DNA from: Streptomyces zinciresistens K42
Lineage (GTDB): Bacteria > Actinomycetota > Actinomycetes > Streptomycetales > Streptomycetaceae
DNA length: 64,000 nt
Direction: 5' to 3'
Assembly: GCF_000225525.1 (NCBI RefSeq)
Contig: NZ_AGBF01000001.1
Coordinates: 186,001 to 250,000, forward strand
The notes below the pieces were generated by a model. It did no database searches, was not told the origin of the DNA, and saw nothing but the letters and a program-made list of their open reading frames with translations. Numbering within the stretch: position 1 is the first letter of the stretch; every line of letters begins with the position of its first letter. This document shows positions 14,828-23,518 of this stretch, in pieces. The position numbers were made by a program, and so were the translations under genes.

Positions 14828-15555
14828 CTGCCAACCTGCTGCTGGACACGGACCACGAGTTCGAGCTGATCATCGCCTACACCTTCGGCGACACCCAGCC
14901 CACCTTCCAGGGCGAGGGCCCGAGCGCCGGCACGCCCGCCGTCTTCATCCGCCTGTCGCGCTGCAACCTCACCTGTGGCTACTGCGACACCAAGGAGACC
15001 TGGGACTGGGCCAACTACGACATCAAGAAGGAGTCCCACAAGCGCACCGTCGACGACCTCGCTGCCTGGGCCCTCGCTCAGGATGTCGAGCTGGTCGTGA
15101 TCACCGGCGGTGAACCGCTGCTGCAGCAGAAGAAGCTCGTCCCCCTCGTCCAGCGCCTCCTCGCCGGCGGCAAGCGCATCGAGTTCGAGACGAACGGGAC
15201 CATCGCCCCCCTCTCGGAACTCCTTATCGACGGCGTGCAGTTCAACGTCTCGCCCAAGCTCGCCAACTCCGACGTCGCCGAGCACAAGCGCATCGTCCCG
15301 GTGGCGCTGCGCGCCTTCGCCGCGAGCGGTCAGGCGATCTTCAAGTTCGTCACCCGCACCGTCGACGAGCTCGACGAGATCGCCTCCTACGCCGAGCAGT
15401 TCGGGCTCGCCCCGATCTATGTCATGCCGGAGGGCACCACCGCGGAGGGGCTCGTGGCCACGACCCGTCTGCTGGCCGACCACGTCCCCGCCCGCGGCTG
15501 GCACTTCACCCAGCGGATGCACATCTTCGCCTTCGGCGACAAGCGCGCCCGCTGA
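14824..15555 (+). CDS. queE: 7-carboxy-7-deazaguanine synthase QueE (radical SAM)
   Basis: A 243-residue radical SAM enzyme from GTG 14824. The motif CNLTCGYC places the cluster cysteines at 47, 51 and 54 (CX3CX2C). The preceding GEGPSAGTPAVFIRL and following ITGGEPLLQ and FETNGT are QueE signatures. QueE contracts 6-carboxytetrahydropterin to 7-carboxy-7-deazaguanine (CDG), the branch point to preQ0, queuosine and pyrrolopyrimidine antibiotics. No queC, which would convert CDG to preQ0, is found in the window. Confidence 0.95.
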   Translation: MTANLLLDTDHEFELIIAYTFGDTQPTFQGEGPSAGTPAVFIRLSRCNLTCGYCDTKETWDWANYDIKKESHKRTVDDLAAWALAQDVELVVITGGEPLLQQKKLVPLVQRLLAGGKRIEFETNGTIAPLSELLIDGVQFNVSPKLANSDVAEHKRIVPVALRAFAASGQAIFKFVTRTVDELDEIASYAEQFGLAPIYVMPEGTTAEGLVATTRLLADHVPARGWHFTQRMHIFAFGDKRAR

Positions 15556-15586
15556 CCCGACTGCCTTCCCCCTTCGGAGGACTCAC

Positions 15587-16162
15587 GTGACCCAGCCCCT
15601 CACCCGTACCGAGAGTGCGCCCGTGCAGCGCGTCTTCGAGCACAAACGCATCTGGAACCTGGACCAGGAGGCCTTCCAGACGGCCGCCGCTCTGATCGCC
15701 GCCCACGAGCCCCGCCCCGACGCCGTAATTGGCATCGCCCGCGGCGGCGTCCCGCTCGCCCGGGAACTGGCGACGCACTTCGGCGTCGAGGCCATCGAGA
15801 TCACCGCCCGGCACAACACCACCGACGACCTCTACCTGGAGGCCACCGGCCGCGTGCAGCTGCCCACCACGACCGCCGATGCCCTCGGCCGACTGGCGTC
15901 CGGGCAGCGGCTCCTGGTCGCCGACGACATTTGCGGCACCGGCGCCACCTTCAAGGCCGTCCTGCCCTTCCTCACCGAGCGCCTCGCCCCCGGCCAGCTG
16001 CGCAGCGCTGTGCTGTGCCGCAGCCGGGCGGCCGACTTCATCCCCGACACCTGGGTGTGGGACACCCTCGACTGGGTCCTCTTCCCCTGGAACGAGCCGA
16101 CCGACCAGCACACCGAAGACCTTGCGGCGCCCGCCGCCGTGCGGACGAAGGAGTCGCTGTGA
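15587..16162 (+). CDS. Type I phosphoribosyltransferase
   Basis: A 191-residue protein from GTG 15587, six bases after GGAGG. The PRPP loop LLVADDICGTGATFKAV has the paired acidic residues and the GTGAT phosphate loop. The N-terminal IGIARGGVPLAREL is the pyrophosphate loop, and the C-terminal WVLFPW is typical of xanthine/guanine-type transferases. It should attach a purine-like base to ribose 5-phosphate. Next to queD and queE, CDG or a derivative is a plausible base, as ToyH does for preQ0 in toyocamycin synthesis. The stop overlaps the glycosyltransferase start. Confidence 0.92.
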   Translation: MTQPLTRTESAPVQRVFEHKRIWNLDQEAFQTAAALIAAHEPRPDAVIGIARGGVPLARELATHFGVEAIEITARHNTTDDLYLEATGRVQLPTTTADALGRLASGQRLLVADDICGTGATFKAVLPFLTERLAPGQLRSAVLCRSRAADFIPDTWVWDTLDWVLFPWNEPTDQHTEDLAAPAAVRTKESL

Positions 16163-17271
16163 GCACGATCGCGTTCTGCCTGCTCACCTACCGGCCCGAC
16201 CACCCCTCGGGCATCGAGCGAAGTATCGCCGCCCTCGTCGAGGGCGTACGCCGGCTCGGCCACACCCCCCTCATCCTGGCGGCCGGCCCCGCCTCGCCCA
16301 GCGACGTCGCCGAGCCGGGCATGGTCCGGTTGGACTCGGTCCGCCTCCCCCGTCCCGCCCTCAACGACGACGTCCTGCGGGCCCTCGCCGACCCGCAGCC
16401 GGTCATCGAGGAAGTGCGCGGCATCCTCGCCCGCCACCAGGTGGACGCGGTGTGCTGGGCGGACACCTTGTGGGGCCTGGGCTACCTGAACCCGGTGCCG
16501 GACGGCGTCCGCTCTGCCCTCATGGTTCACAAGATCCGCCGCAGCAGCGAGGACCGCTGGCAGCAAGCCCTGGCCGCCGTCGACGTGGTGTGCCCGGCCA
16601 GCGACTACCTCGCCGCGGAAGGCGCGCAGGCCGGCCTGGACACCAGCCGCTGGGTGACCGTCCCCAACGCGCTGCTCACCGACCCCGCACCCGTGCCCGC
16701 GGACCAGCGCGAAGCGTTGCGAGCCGCCGGACCCATTCGCATCGCCTCCCGCGTGGAGCCTGCCAAGGGCCTGGCCGAGCTCCTCAAGGCCATGCCCGCC
16801 GACTGGGGGCGGCCGATTGAACTCGTACTGGCTGAAGCCGACTTCGAGTTCTTCCCCGGCATGCAGCGCGACGTCATCGCCGCCTGCAAGGAACAGCAGG
16901 CCGCCCGGCCCGAGCTGATCCGCATCCTGCCCGCGCTCGGCTGGCGCGAGGTCCCGCAGTTCCTCGCCGGAGCCGCCGCAACCGTCATTTCCTCCACCGA
17001 ACCCGAAACCTTCTGCCACACCGCCGCCGAAGCCCTCTCCGTCGGCACACCCGTGATCACCTTCGACTTCGGCAACGTGCCGGGCATGGCGGGCCCCGCC
17101 GGCCGCGCCGTCCCCCTCGAGAACGGCGCGGACGCCCTGTGGAAGGCCCTGCGCGCCCTGCTGACCAGCCCCGACGACTACCGGGCCGCCAGCCAGTCCG
17201 CCCCCGACCGTGTCGCCGCCTTCAACCCGGCCGCAGCCGCCCGGACGCTGCTGGCCGCACTGCAGATCTGA
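16159..17271 (+). CDS. GT4-type glycosyltransferase
   Basis: A 370-residue GT-B protein. The N-terminal domain starts IAFCLLTYRPDHPSGIERSI, typical of GT4 acceptor domains. The C-terminal nucleotide-sugar site has ASRVEPAKGLAELLKAM, then SSTEPETFCHTAAEALSVGTPVITF, with the conserved E-x7-E pair. GT4 enzymes transfer sugars from UDP or GDP donors with retention. It is coupled to the phosphoribosyltransferase by GTGA and followed by a PIG-L deacetylase, an order that recalls MshA/MshB and BshA/BshB, where GlcNAc is transferred and then deacetylated. The acceptor here is unknown. Confidence 0.9.
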   Translation: MSTIAFCLLTYRPDHPSGIERSIAALVEGVRRLGHTPLILAAGPASPSDVAEPGMVRLDSVRLPRPALNDDVLRALADPQPVIEEVRGILARHQVDAVCWADTLWGLGYLNPVPDGVRSALMVHKIRRSSEDRWQQALAAVDVVCPASDYLAAEGAQAGLDTSRWVTVPNALLTDPAPVPADQREALRAAGPIRIASRVEPAKGLAELLKAMPADWGRPIELVLAEADFEFFPGMQRDVIAACKEQQAARPELIRILPALGWREVPQFLAGAAATVISSTEPETFCHTAAEALSVGTPVITFDFGNVPGMAGPAGRAVPLENGADALWKALRALLTSPDDYRAASQSAPDRVAAFNPAAAARTLLAALQI

Positions 17272-17351
17272 CGCGATCAGTCTCCGCCTTGCCGCACGGG
17301 CGCGCCGTGCGGTCCCGTCGCTCCCTTCCCACGGACAAGAGGAGGGCCTTC

Positions 17352-18053
17352 ATGTTCGGCCTGAAACCCGGTGACCGCGCCCTCGTGGTCAGCACCCATC
17401 TCGACGACGAGACCCTCGGCCTCGGCGGCACCATCGCCAAGCTGACCGAGCACGGCGTCGACGTCGATGTCCTCGCCGTCGCCTGCACCACCGCGCCCAT
17501 GTACGGCGGCAGCTCCGACGCCGGCACCCGCCGCGCCGAGTTCGACGCCGCCTGCTCCGTCCTCGGCGTCCACCAGCACCACGTGGCCTGGGTCGACACC
17601 GACCGCGCCGCCCATCCCGGAACGTACCTGCCCGAGTTGGTCGCCCTTATCGAATCCGGGCCCGGCCCGTGCCTGCACACCAGTCGGCCGCACGTCCTGT
17701 TCATCCCCACCGTCGACGCCCACCACCAGGACCACCAGGCCGTCCACACCGCCGCGCTCGCCGCGGCCCGGCCCGGCGCCGCGGACATACGGTGGATTCC
17801 GCCTCTCGTCCTCGGCTACGACGGACCCGAGGACCGGTCCTGGCGCGCCGCCGACGAACCGCGGACCGTCGTGGTGGACACCAGCACCGCCTGGCCGACC
17901 AAGGAGAAGGCGCTGCTCTGCTACACCAGCCAGCTCCGCGAGGCCCCGCACCCGCGCAGTACCGCCAAGATCCGCGCGCTCGACGAAGCGGCTGGCGCCA
18001 CGATCGGCACGGAGACCGCCGAGCGGTTCCTTCCCTACCGGATGGCCTTCTGA
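17352..18053 (+). CDS. PIG-L family N-acetyl-sugar deacetylase
   Basis: A 233-residue LmbE/PIG-L protein with AGGAGGG before ATG 17352. The zinc site reads STHLDDETLGLGG (His16, Asp18, Asp19), where Leu replaces the usual Pro, and HHQDHQAVH near residue 122 supplies the remaining ligand. PIG-L enzymes remove acetyl groups from N-acetylglucosaminyl conjugates in mycothiol, bacillithiol and teicoplanin-type pathways. The preceding glycosyltransferase may provide its substrate. Its stop overlaps the WbqC-like gene as TGATG. Confidence 0.92.
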   Translation: MFGLKPGDRALVVSTHLDDETLGLGGTIAKLTEHGVDVDVLAVACTTAPMYGGSSDAGTRRAEFDAACSVLGVHQHHVAWVDTDRAAHPGTYLPELVALIESGPGPCLHTSRPHVLFIPTVDAHHQDHQAVHTAALAAARPGAADIRWIPPLVLGYDGPEDRSWRAADEPRTVVVDTSTAWPTKEKALLCYTSQLREAPHPRSTAKIRALDEAAGATIGTETAERFLPYRMAF

Positions 18054-18787
18054 TGACCGCCCGCACCGACGTACTGGTCGCCCACCAGCCCGCGTACCTT
18101 CCGTGGCCCGGTTACTTCTCCCGCCTGCTCGACGTCGACCGGCTCATCCTGCTCGACCACGTGCAGTACACCGAGCGCGGCTGGCAGAACCGCAACTTCG
18201 TCCGCAATGCCCGCGGTGAGCGGGTGCGCCTCACGGTGCCGGTCACGGGCCGGTTCGGGCAGCCGATCCGCGCGGCCCGCATCGCCGACGACCGCTGGCG
18301 CGCCCGCCACTGGCGCACCCTCACTGAGTGCTACCAGCACGCCCGCTACTGGCCGCAGTGGGAAGGGCCGCTGCGCGCGGTCTACGGCCGCTCCTGGACG
18401 CACCTGGCCGACCTGAACCAGGAGCTGATCCGGCTCCTCCTCGACGCGTTCGGGCTGGAGATCGAACTGGTCCGCTCCTCCGCCCTCACCCCTGCTGGGG
18501 CGAAGACGGACATGCTCATCAACCTGTGCACGAACACCGGCACCCGCGTGCTGCGGGCGGGCACCGGCGCTGCCGAATACCTCGACGCCGGCCTCCTCGC
18601 GCAGGCCGGGATCGGCGTCGAGGTCGCCACCTACAGCAGCCCTCCGTACGACCAGGGACGCGGGCCCTTCACTCCCGGCCTCTCCGCCCTGGACCTGCTG
18701 CTGCACCAAGGGCCCCAGGCGCGCGCAGTCCTCACCGACAGCGCCCACCTGCGGCCGTGGGCCCCGGAGATGGCGGTGCTCGGATGA
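18053..18787 (+). CDS. WbqC-like family protein
   Basis: A 244-residue protein with the family signature at the N-terminus, VAHQPAYLPWPGYFSRL, then LLDHVQYTERGWQNRNFVRN and LTVPV. WbqC-like proteins occur in O-antigen, capsule and antibiotic clusters that make amino or N-acyl sugars and are thought to be acyltransferase or amide-forming enzymes, but the chemistry is poorly established. Its tight coupling (TGATG upstream and ATGA downstream) puts it firmly in the pathway operon. Confidence 0.88.
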   Translation: MTARTDVLVAHQPAYLPWPGYFSRLLDVDRLILLDHVQYTERGWQNRNFVRNARGERVRLTVPVTGRFGQPIRAARIADDRWRARHWRTLTECYQHARYWPQWEGPLRAVYGRSWTHLADLNQELIRLLLDAFGLEIELVRSSALTPAGAKTDMLINLCTNTGTRVLRAGTGAAEYLDAGLLAQAGIGVEVATYSSPPYDQGRGPFTPGLSALDLLLHQGPQARAVLTDSAHLRPWAPEMAVLG

Positions 18788-19386
18788 CCGCAACCGACAC
18801 CCGCCTCCCCACCACCGACGGCATCGACCTCGGCGAGGTCGAGGCGCTCTACCGCAAGCTCCTGGTCGCGCTCGGCCAGGACGTCGACAGCGAAGGCCTG
18901 CGCGACACCCCCGCTCGAGTCGCCCGCTTCTGGAAGGACTTCCTCCAGCACGACCCCGGCACCACCGACACCGCCTTCACACACCAGGAATCCGGCGGCC
19001 AGTACGTCGTCGTCAGCGGCATCCGGGCCTGGAGCCTGTGCCAGCATCATCTCCTCCCGTTCCGGCTGGATGTCCACATCGGCTACGTGCCGGCCGGGCG
19101 GGTCCTGGGCCTGTCGAAACTGCCGCGGATCGTCCAGACCTACGCCCACCGGCTGCAACTCCAGGAGGCGCTGACCGCGCAGGTCGCTCACGAAGTCGCC
19201 GCGCTTTCGGGCAGCGGCGACGTGGGAGTGTGGTCGGTCGGTGAGCACCTGTGCATGGCCATGCGTGGCGTCCGCGACCAGGCCGCCCGCACGACGACAG
19301 CCTGTCTGCTCGGCCGGCTCGAGAGCGACGACCGACTCGCCGAACGGCTGCGCACCGCCGCCTTCCTCCCTCTGGGGGCGCGATGA
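18784..19386 (+). CDS. folE: GTP cyclohydrolase I FolE
   Basis: A 200-residue type I GTP cyclohydrolase making 7,8-dihydroneopterin triphosphate from GTP, the first step toward CDG. Zinc ligands are C86 and H89 (SLCQHHLLPF) and C157 (GEHLCMAMRG). The usual CEHH is CQHH here, a change of the residue next to the ligand. VGLSKLxR-type VLGLSKLPRIV is conserved. A Streptomyces genome already carries a folate folE, so a second copy inside this operon argues for a dedicated pathway. It overlaps both neighbours by 4 bp. Confidence 0.95.
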   Translation: MTATDTRLPTTDGIDLGEVEALYRKLLVALGQDVDSEGLRDTPARVARFWKDFLQHDPGTTDTAFTHQESGGQYVVVSGIRAWSLCQHHLLPFRLDVHIGYVPAGRVLGLSKLPRIVQTYAHRLQLQEALTAQVAHEVAALSGSGDVGVWSVGEHLCMAMRGVRDQAARTTTACLLGRLESDDRLAERLRTAAFLPLGAR

Positions 19387-20081
19387 GCAGGCAAATCGCG
19401 CTGGTGAACGTCGAGGGCACCAACGGGGTCGGCAAGACCCACCTCAGCCGCCAGGCCGCAGAGCGCCTCGGTCCCCGTTGCGTCCCGCTGGTCGAACTAC
19501 CCGACGCCCCGCCCGCCGGATTGCCCGGCCAGGTGATCGCCGCACTGCACCAGGACGGCGACCTCTTCCTGCGCACCGGCCACCCGCGCACCGAGACCCT
19601 GCTCCTCATGGGACTGCAGGTCCACCGCTTCGAGAGCCTGGGCCCGGTGACACCGGGACAGGTCGTCCTGGAGGACCGCGGCCCGCACTCCGTGGCCATC
19701 TACCAGGCCGCCGTGCTCGCCGAGACGGAACAGCACTCCGACGAACAGGCCCTGACCACCGCCTGGCACATCCTGTCGACGATCGAATCCTGGCGCCCGC
19801 AACCCACCGCCACGATCTTGCTGTTCGACGACCCTCGCCGCTGCCTCCAGCGATTCGAGCAACGCATCGGCCGTACCGCCACCGCCAGCGAGCGCTCCCT
19901 GATGGCCCGGGCCGACCGGCTCTACCGTCTGCTCGCCCACACCCAGCAGGGCCAGTACTACGTCCTTGACCGCCAACAGGTCGACGAGCCGCACGCCGTC
20001 GCCTTCATCACCGATGTGTGCCAGCGCGCCGCGGCCGCCGCCACGCCGAAAGGAGCTGTCCCGTGCCCGACCGGAACGTGA
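19383..20081 (+). CDS. Thymidylate-kinase-like P-loop kinase
   Basis: A 232-residue protein with a Walker A loop EGTNGVGKTH (residues 11-20), a DR(G/S) motif in LEDRGPHSVAIYQ, and a LID-like arginine-rich segment FEQRIGRTATASER. The fold matches dTMP kinases and related nucleotide or nucleoside kinases. In this setting it may phosphorylate the deazapurine nucleoside or nucleotide rather than dTMP, but the sequence does not fix the substrate. Its last 19 bases overlap the radical SAM gene, whose ribosome site AAAGGAG lies inside this gene. Confidence 0.82.
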   Translation: MSRQIALVNVEGTNGVGKTHLSRQAAERLGPRCVPLVELPDAPPAGLPGQVIAALHQDGDLFLRTGHPRTETLLLMGLQVHRFESLGPVTPGQVVLEDRGPHSVAIYQAAVLAETEQHSDEQALTTAWHILSTIESWRPQPTATILLFDDPRRCLQRFEQRIGRTATASERSLMARADRLYRLLAHTQQGQYYVLDRQQVDEPHAVAFITDVCQRAAAAATPKGAVPCPTGT

Positions 20082-21106
20082 CCGTACTGTGGGCGTTGCG
20101 CTCATGGTGCGCCTCCCACAAGTGCCTGCCGTGCTACTTCAACTGGCCCGAGAACGCCACGCTCCAGGCCCTGCCGCGGTCCGGCGTGCTGGACCATCAG
20201 TCGCCGGACGACGTCCCCACCCAGCAGCTGTTCGCCTTCGCCCGCACCCTGGGCGACTCGCCTGTCCGCCGCGTCTTCCTCGCCGGCGGCGAGCCGTTGC
20301 TGTGGGCCCCGGCCCTGAAGCTGATCGAGATCCTCAAGACCCAGAGAATCGAGGTCGTGGTGTGCACCAGCGGCCCGGCCCTGAACAAGCCGGGCATGGC
20401 CGAGCGGCTGGTCGACCTCGGCGTGGACGCGTTCTCGGTCTCGCTGGACTCCACCGACGCCGAGTACAACGACCGCTGGCGCCCGCCGCGCAAGCCCGGC
20501 TTCGGCTGGGAGGGCGTCGTCAACGGCATCCGTACCGTCCTGACGGCACGCGGTGACCGGCCGCAGCCCCGAGTCGGCATCTACAGCATGATCACCAAGC
20601 TCAACCTGGACGCCATCACCACGGTGCCCCGTCTGGCCGCCGAGCTGGGCTGCGACTACTTCGTCGCCCAGCCCGTCTCGCTGCCCGCCGACCACAATCT
20701 CCACGACGAGCTCGTGCTCACCGAGACGGACATTCCGCGCCTGCGCCGGGAGTTCGGGCAGCTCTACGCCTCCGGCCTGCCGCTGACCCTGCCTTCCGTC
20801 GACTACCCCGGCCAGTTCGTCTCGGCCGTCCAAGAGTCGACCGGCCTGGTCCGCGACTGCTTCGGCGGCAACGACCTGTTCTTCGTCGAACCCGACGGCT
20901 CGGTATGGGACTGCCCCTCCGCGCTGCGCATTGCCCAGACCCCGCCCCAGCGGCGCCGCAACATCCGGGAGACCACCGCGGCGGACGCGTTCCGCCCGGC
21001 GGGCTGCGCGGACTGCGCGCTGTTCAGCGTGGACTGCGTCAACATGTGGCCCCTCATGGGATTCGACCGTGTCGTGGACCCCGCACCCGCCGGGAGCACA
21101 TCATGA
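20063..21106 (+). CDS. Radical SAM/SPASM-like protein with CX4CX2C cluster motif
   Basis: A 347-residue protein from GTG 20063. The cluster motif is WCASHKCLPCYF with cysteines at 16, 21 and 24, a CX4CX2C spacing rather than the usual CX3CX2C. FLAGGEPLLW and VSLDSTDAEYND are standard radical SAM strands. The C-terminal region has CFGGNDLFFVEPDGSVWDCPSA and GCADCALFSVDC, a SPASM-like auxiliary iron-sulfur site. SPASM enzymes act on peptides, sugars and small molecules (oxidation, epimerisation, C-C bond formation). The substrate here is unknown; the operon suggests a nucleoside or amino sugar. Confidence 0.88.
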   Translation: MPDRNVTVLWALRSWCASHKCLPCYFNWPENATLQALPRSGVLDHQSPDDVPTQQLFAFARTLGDSPVRRVFLAGGEPLLWAPALKLIEILKTQRIEVVVCTSGPALNKPGMAERLVDLGVDAFSVSLDSTDAEYNDRWRPPRKPGFGWEGVVNGIRTVLTARGDRPQPRVGIYSMITKLNLDAITTVPRLAAELGCDYFVAQPVSLPADHNLHDELVLTETDIPRLRREFGQLYASGLPLTLPSVDYPGQFVSAVQESTGLVRDCFGGNDLFFVEPDGSVWDCPSALRIAQTPPQRRRNIRETTAADAFRPAGCADCALFSVDCVNMWPLMGFDRVVDPAPAGSTS

Positions 21107-22203
21107 ACGCCGGAGTCGATCCCGCGCTGATGCAGGCCCTGGAACAGGTTCTGGCCCGCATGCCCGACCCGGCCGGGCGCCGCGAGGCCGAAGCGCTGGA
21201 GAGCGAACTGGCGTCCGTCTTCGGCGCGCGGCACGCCGTTGTCGTGGCCTCGGGCACTTCGGCGCTGCACACCGCGGTCGTGGCCTGCGGCATTGGCCCC
21301 GGCGACGAGGTCCTCATGCCTGCCACCACCGTGATCATGACCGTCGAGGCCGTCGCCGCGACGGGCGCCACGCCCGTCTTCGTCGACTCCGCCCCAGGCG
21401 GAGGCGGCATCGACCTCAAGGACCTGTCCGCCAAGAGGACCCGCGCCACACGGGCGATCCTCCCTGTCCACCTCGCCGGCCGCACCGACGGCATCCACGA
21501 ACTGGCCGCGTACGCCCAGGCGACCGGACTACGCCTGATCGAGGACGCGTGCCAGGCGCAAGGCAGCCGCACCCGCGGCCGCCAGGCCGGCACGATCGGC
21601 CACATCGGCTGCTTCTCCCTCAAAGACGGAAAGATCATCTCCAGCGGAGAGGGCGGATACCTCCTCACCGACGATCCGGAACTCGCCGCGCGCGCCGCCG
21701 CCTTCCGCACCCACTGGCACACCCCGGCCCCCGAGGCTCCGGCCGGCAGCCGACTGGGGCTCGGCCTCCGGCTCGCCGAGCCGCTGGCCGCCATCGCCCG
21801 CCACCAGCTCGCCGCGTTCGATGACGCGCTCGCCCGCCGCCGACACCAATGCAGGATGCTGCACGAACTCGTCGACGACACGCCCGGCCTCGTCCCGAAC
21901 CATCCCCCGGACGAGCAGGAACCCAACGGCTACAGCGCCCTGTGGCACCTCACCCTCGACCGCCCGCGGGCGTTCAGCGCGCGCCTTGCCGAACAGGGGG
22001 TGACCAACAGCGTCGGCACCTTCGGTCTGCGCACCGCCCCCGAGCATCCGGCATGCCGCGAGCTTGGCCAGAATCCGTGTCCGAACGCAGCCCGTGCGGT
22101 AGACCGGCTCCTGGCCGTGCCCTTCACCGCCCGCATGGACGAGGAAGACCTCCACCAGATCGCGGCCACGATCCGCCGGGAGGCCGCACAGTGGACATCC
22201 TGA
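21103..22203 (+). CDS. DegT/DnrJ/EryC1/StrS-type aminotransferase
   Basis: A 366-residue PLP enzyme. SGTSALHTAV binds the cofactor phosphate, EDACQAQGS carries Asp149, and the Schiff-base Lys is K177 in KDGKIISSGEGG, at the position expected relative to GEGG. Family members transaminate keto-sugars or cyclitols to make amino sugars in antibiotics and surface glycans. With the aldo/keto reductase, glycosyltransferase and PIG-L genes it suggests a modified sugar. ATG 21103 overlaps the radical SAM stop. Confidence 0.92.
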   Translation: MNAGVDPALMQALEQVLARMPDPAGRREAEALESELASVFGARHAVVVASGTSALHTAVVACGIGPGDEVLMPATTVIMTVEAVAATGATPVFVDSAPGGGGIDLKDLSAKRTRATRAILPVHLAGRTDGIHELAAYAQATGLRLIEDACQAQGSRTRGRQAGTIGHIGCFSLKDGKIISSGEGGYLLTDDPELAARAAAFRTHWHTPAPEAPAGSRLGLGLRLAEPLAAIARHQLAAFDDALARRRHQCRMLHELVDDTPGLVPNHPPDEQEPNGYSALWHLTLDRPRAFSARLAEQGVTNSVGTFGLRTAPEHPACRELGQNPCPNAARAVDRLLAVPFTARMDEEDLHQIAATIRREAAQWTS

Positions 22204-22856
22204 CCCGCCTGCACTGCACCTTCGTCGTGATCGACTTCGAGGCCCTGACGCCCGCGGGCCGGCCCGCCGAGCCCACCGAGGTCGCCGCGATGGCGCTCGT
22301 CGTGCGGGACGGCAAGCTGGTGGAGGACGGCCGCTTCGAGTCGCTGATTCAGCCGCCGGCCGACGTGCCGGTGACCTCCCGCGACATGAGCCACGGGATC
22401 ACCGAGGCGGCGCTGCGGTCCGCCCCGACCGCTGCCGCAGTGCTCGGCGAGCTGGACGGGTTGCTGTCGACACCCCCCTACCGGCTGGTGGCGCAGCACG
22501 CTTCGACTGAGGCCGGGCTCATCGCCCGACAGGGGGAGCACTGCCCCACCCTGGCCACGACGCCGCTCGTGGACACGGTGAGGATGGCCCGGAAGACCGT
22601 CCGCGGCATGTCCTCGTACGGGCTGGACGAGCTGCTGCGCTACTACGGCATCCCCAAGCCCGTGCAGCGGCACCGGGCCATGCCGGACGTGGAGGTGACC
22701 GCCGAGGTCTTCCGGTTGCTGCTGGAGGAGGGAGCGGCCGCGGGCCACTGGTCGACGCTTCTGGAACTCGACGCGGCCGCCGGTCTTCAACCGCGTCCCA
22801 AACCGGCTACGGAAGCCACCGTTCAGGACACGCTGTTCGGGCCCGACGGCGGGTAG
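22191..22856 (+). CDS. DEDD-type 3'-5' exonuclease-like protein
   Basis: A 221-residue RNase H-fold exonuclease from GTG 22191 (GGGAGG upstream). Motif I is FVVIDFEAL with Asp-Glu, motif II lies in VAQHASTEAGL, and the last motif is HRAMPDVEVTAEVF with His and Asp. The usual Asp of motif II is not obvious, and Ser replaces it in HASTE. Relatives act on DNA or RNA 3' ends. Its role in a small-molecule operon is unclear; it could clear modified nucleotides from nucleic acid. It overlaps the aminotransferase gene by 13 bp and ends 1 bp from a convergent Nudix gene. Confidence 0.8.
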   Translation: MDILTRLHCTFVVIDFEALTPAGRPAEPTEVAAMALVVRDGKLVEDGRFESLIQPPADVPVTSRDMSHGITEAALRSAPTAAAVLGELDGLLSTPPYRLVAQHASTEAGLIARQGEHCPTLATTPLVDTVRMARKTVRGMSSYGLDELLRYYGIPKPVQRHRAMPDVEVTAEVFRLLLEEGAAAGHWSTLLELDAAAGLQPRPKPATEATVQDTLFGPDGG

Positions 22857-22857
22857 C

Positions 22858-23355
22858 TCAGATGCAGTTAGCCCCGACGACGTCATCGATCCGTCCGAAG
22901 AGCTCCTTGGCCTGCAGCCGGGAGTCCTCGGCGATGCTCGGCGCCTCGGCCAGTTCCTGCTCGGTGAACCAGCGGACCTCATGGACCGGCTGCCGCGACG
23001 GCGTGGTGTCGTCCACTACGGCCACGAAGACGTGGTCGACGTGCCGGTGCGGCGCGCGCGTGTGGTTGTCGGCGCCGGCCCGCATCTCGCACACGTACCA
23101 CGGCGCGATGACCTGCGTGTGCGGGAAACCGGCGGGCAGTGGCAGCGCCGGCCCTGGCAGCAGCCGGGCGGTCAGGCCGGTCTCCTCGTCCACCTCACGC
23201 ACCGCCGCCTCGGCGGCGCTCTCGTCGCTCTCCACGTGTCCGCCGGCGGGAAGCCACTCCTCCAGACGCGGATGCCACACCAGCGCGCAGCGCCACACCC
23301 CTTTCTGGCCACGGTTGAAGACGAACACGCTCGCGGTGGATTCCTTGACGACCAT
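22858..23355 (-). CDS. Nudix hydrolase
   Basis: A 165-residue protein starting at ATG 23355. The Nudix box GGHVESDESAAEAAVREVDEETGL is complete, including REVDEE. It is followed by HTRAPHRHVDHVFVA, which differs from housekeeping MutT. Nudix enzymes hydrolyse nucleoside diphosphates linked to another group. It is the only minus-strand gene inside the plus-strand pathway region and shares a divergent promoter region (23356-23518) with the next gene. Possible roles are sanitising modified nucleotides or trimming a pathway diphosphate. Confidence 0.9.
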   Translation of the reverse strand: MVVKESTASVFVFNRGQKGVWRCALVWHPRLEEWLPAGGHVESDESAAEAAVREVDEETGLTARLLPGPALPLPAGFPHTQVIAPWYVCEMRAGADNHTRAPHRHVDHVFVAVVDDTTPSRQPVHEVRWFTEQELAEAPSIAEDSRLQAKELFGRIDDVVGANCI

Positions 23356-23518
23356 CAGCGCACATCCCTCGGCTCGACAGGCACTTCCCGGCCCAACGGG
23401 GCACGGCCGCCCCAGGCCCGCATCGAGCCTCCCACAGCACCCAGGGCCACCACCGCAGATTCGCGCCACATCACCCGCGCCTTCGCCGATCCGACCCCCA
23501 GCCCCCGGGAGGACCCCC

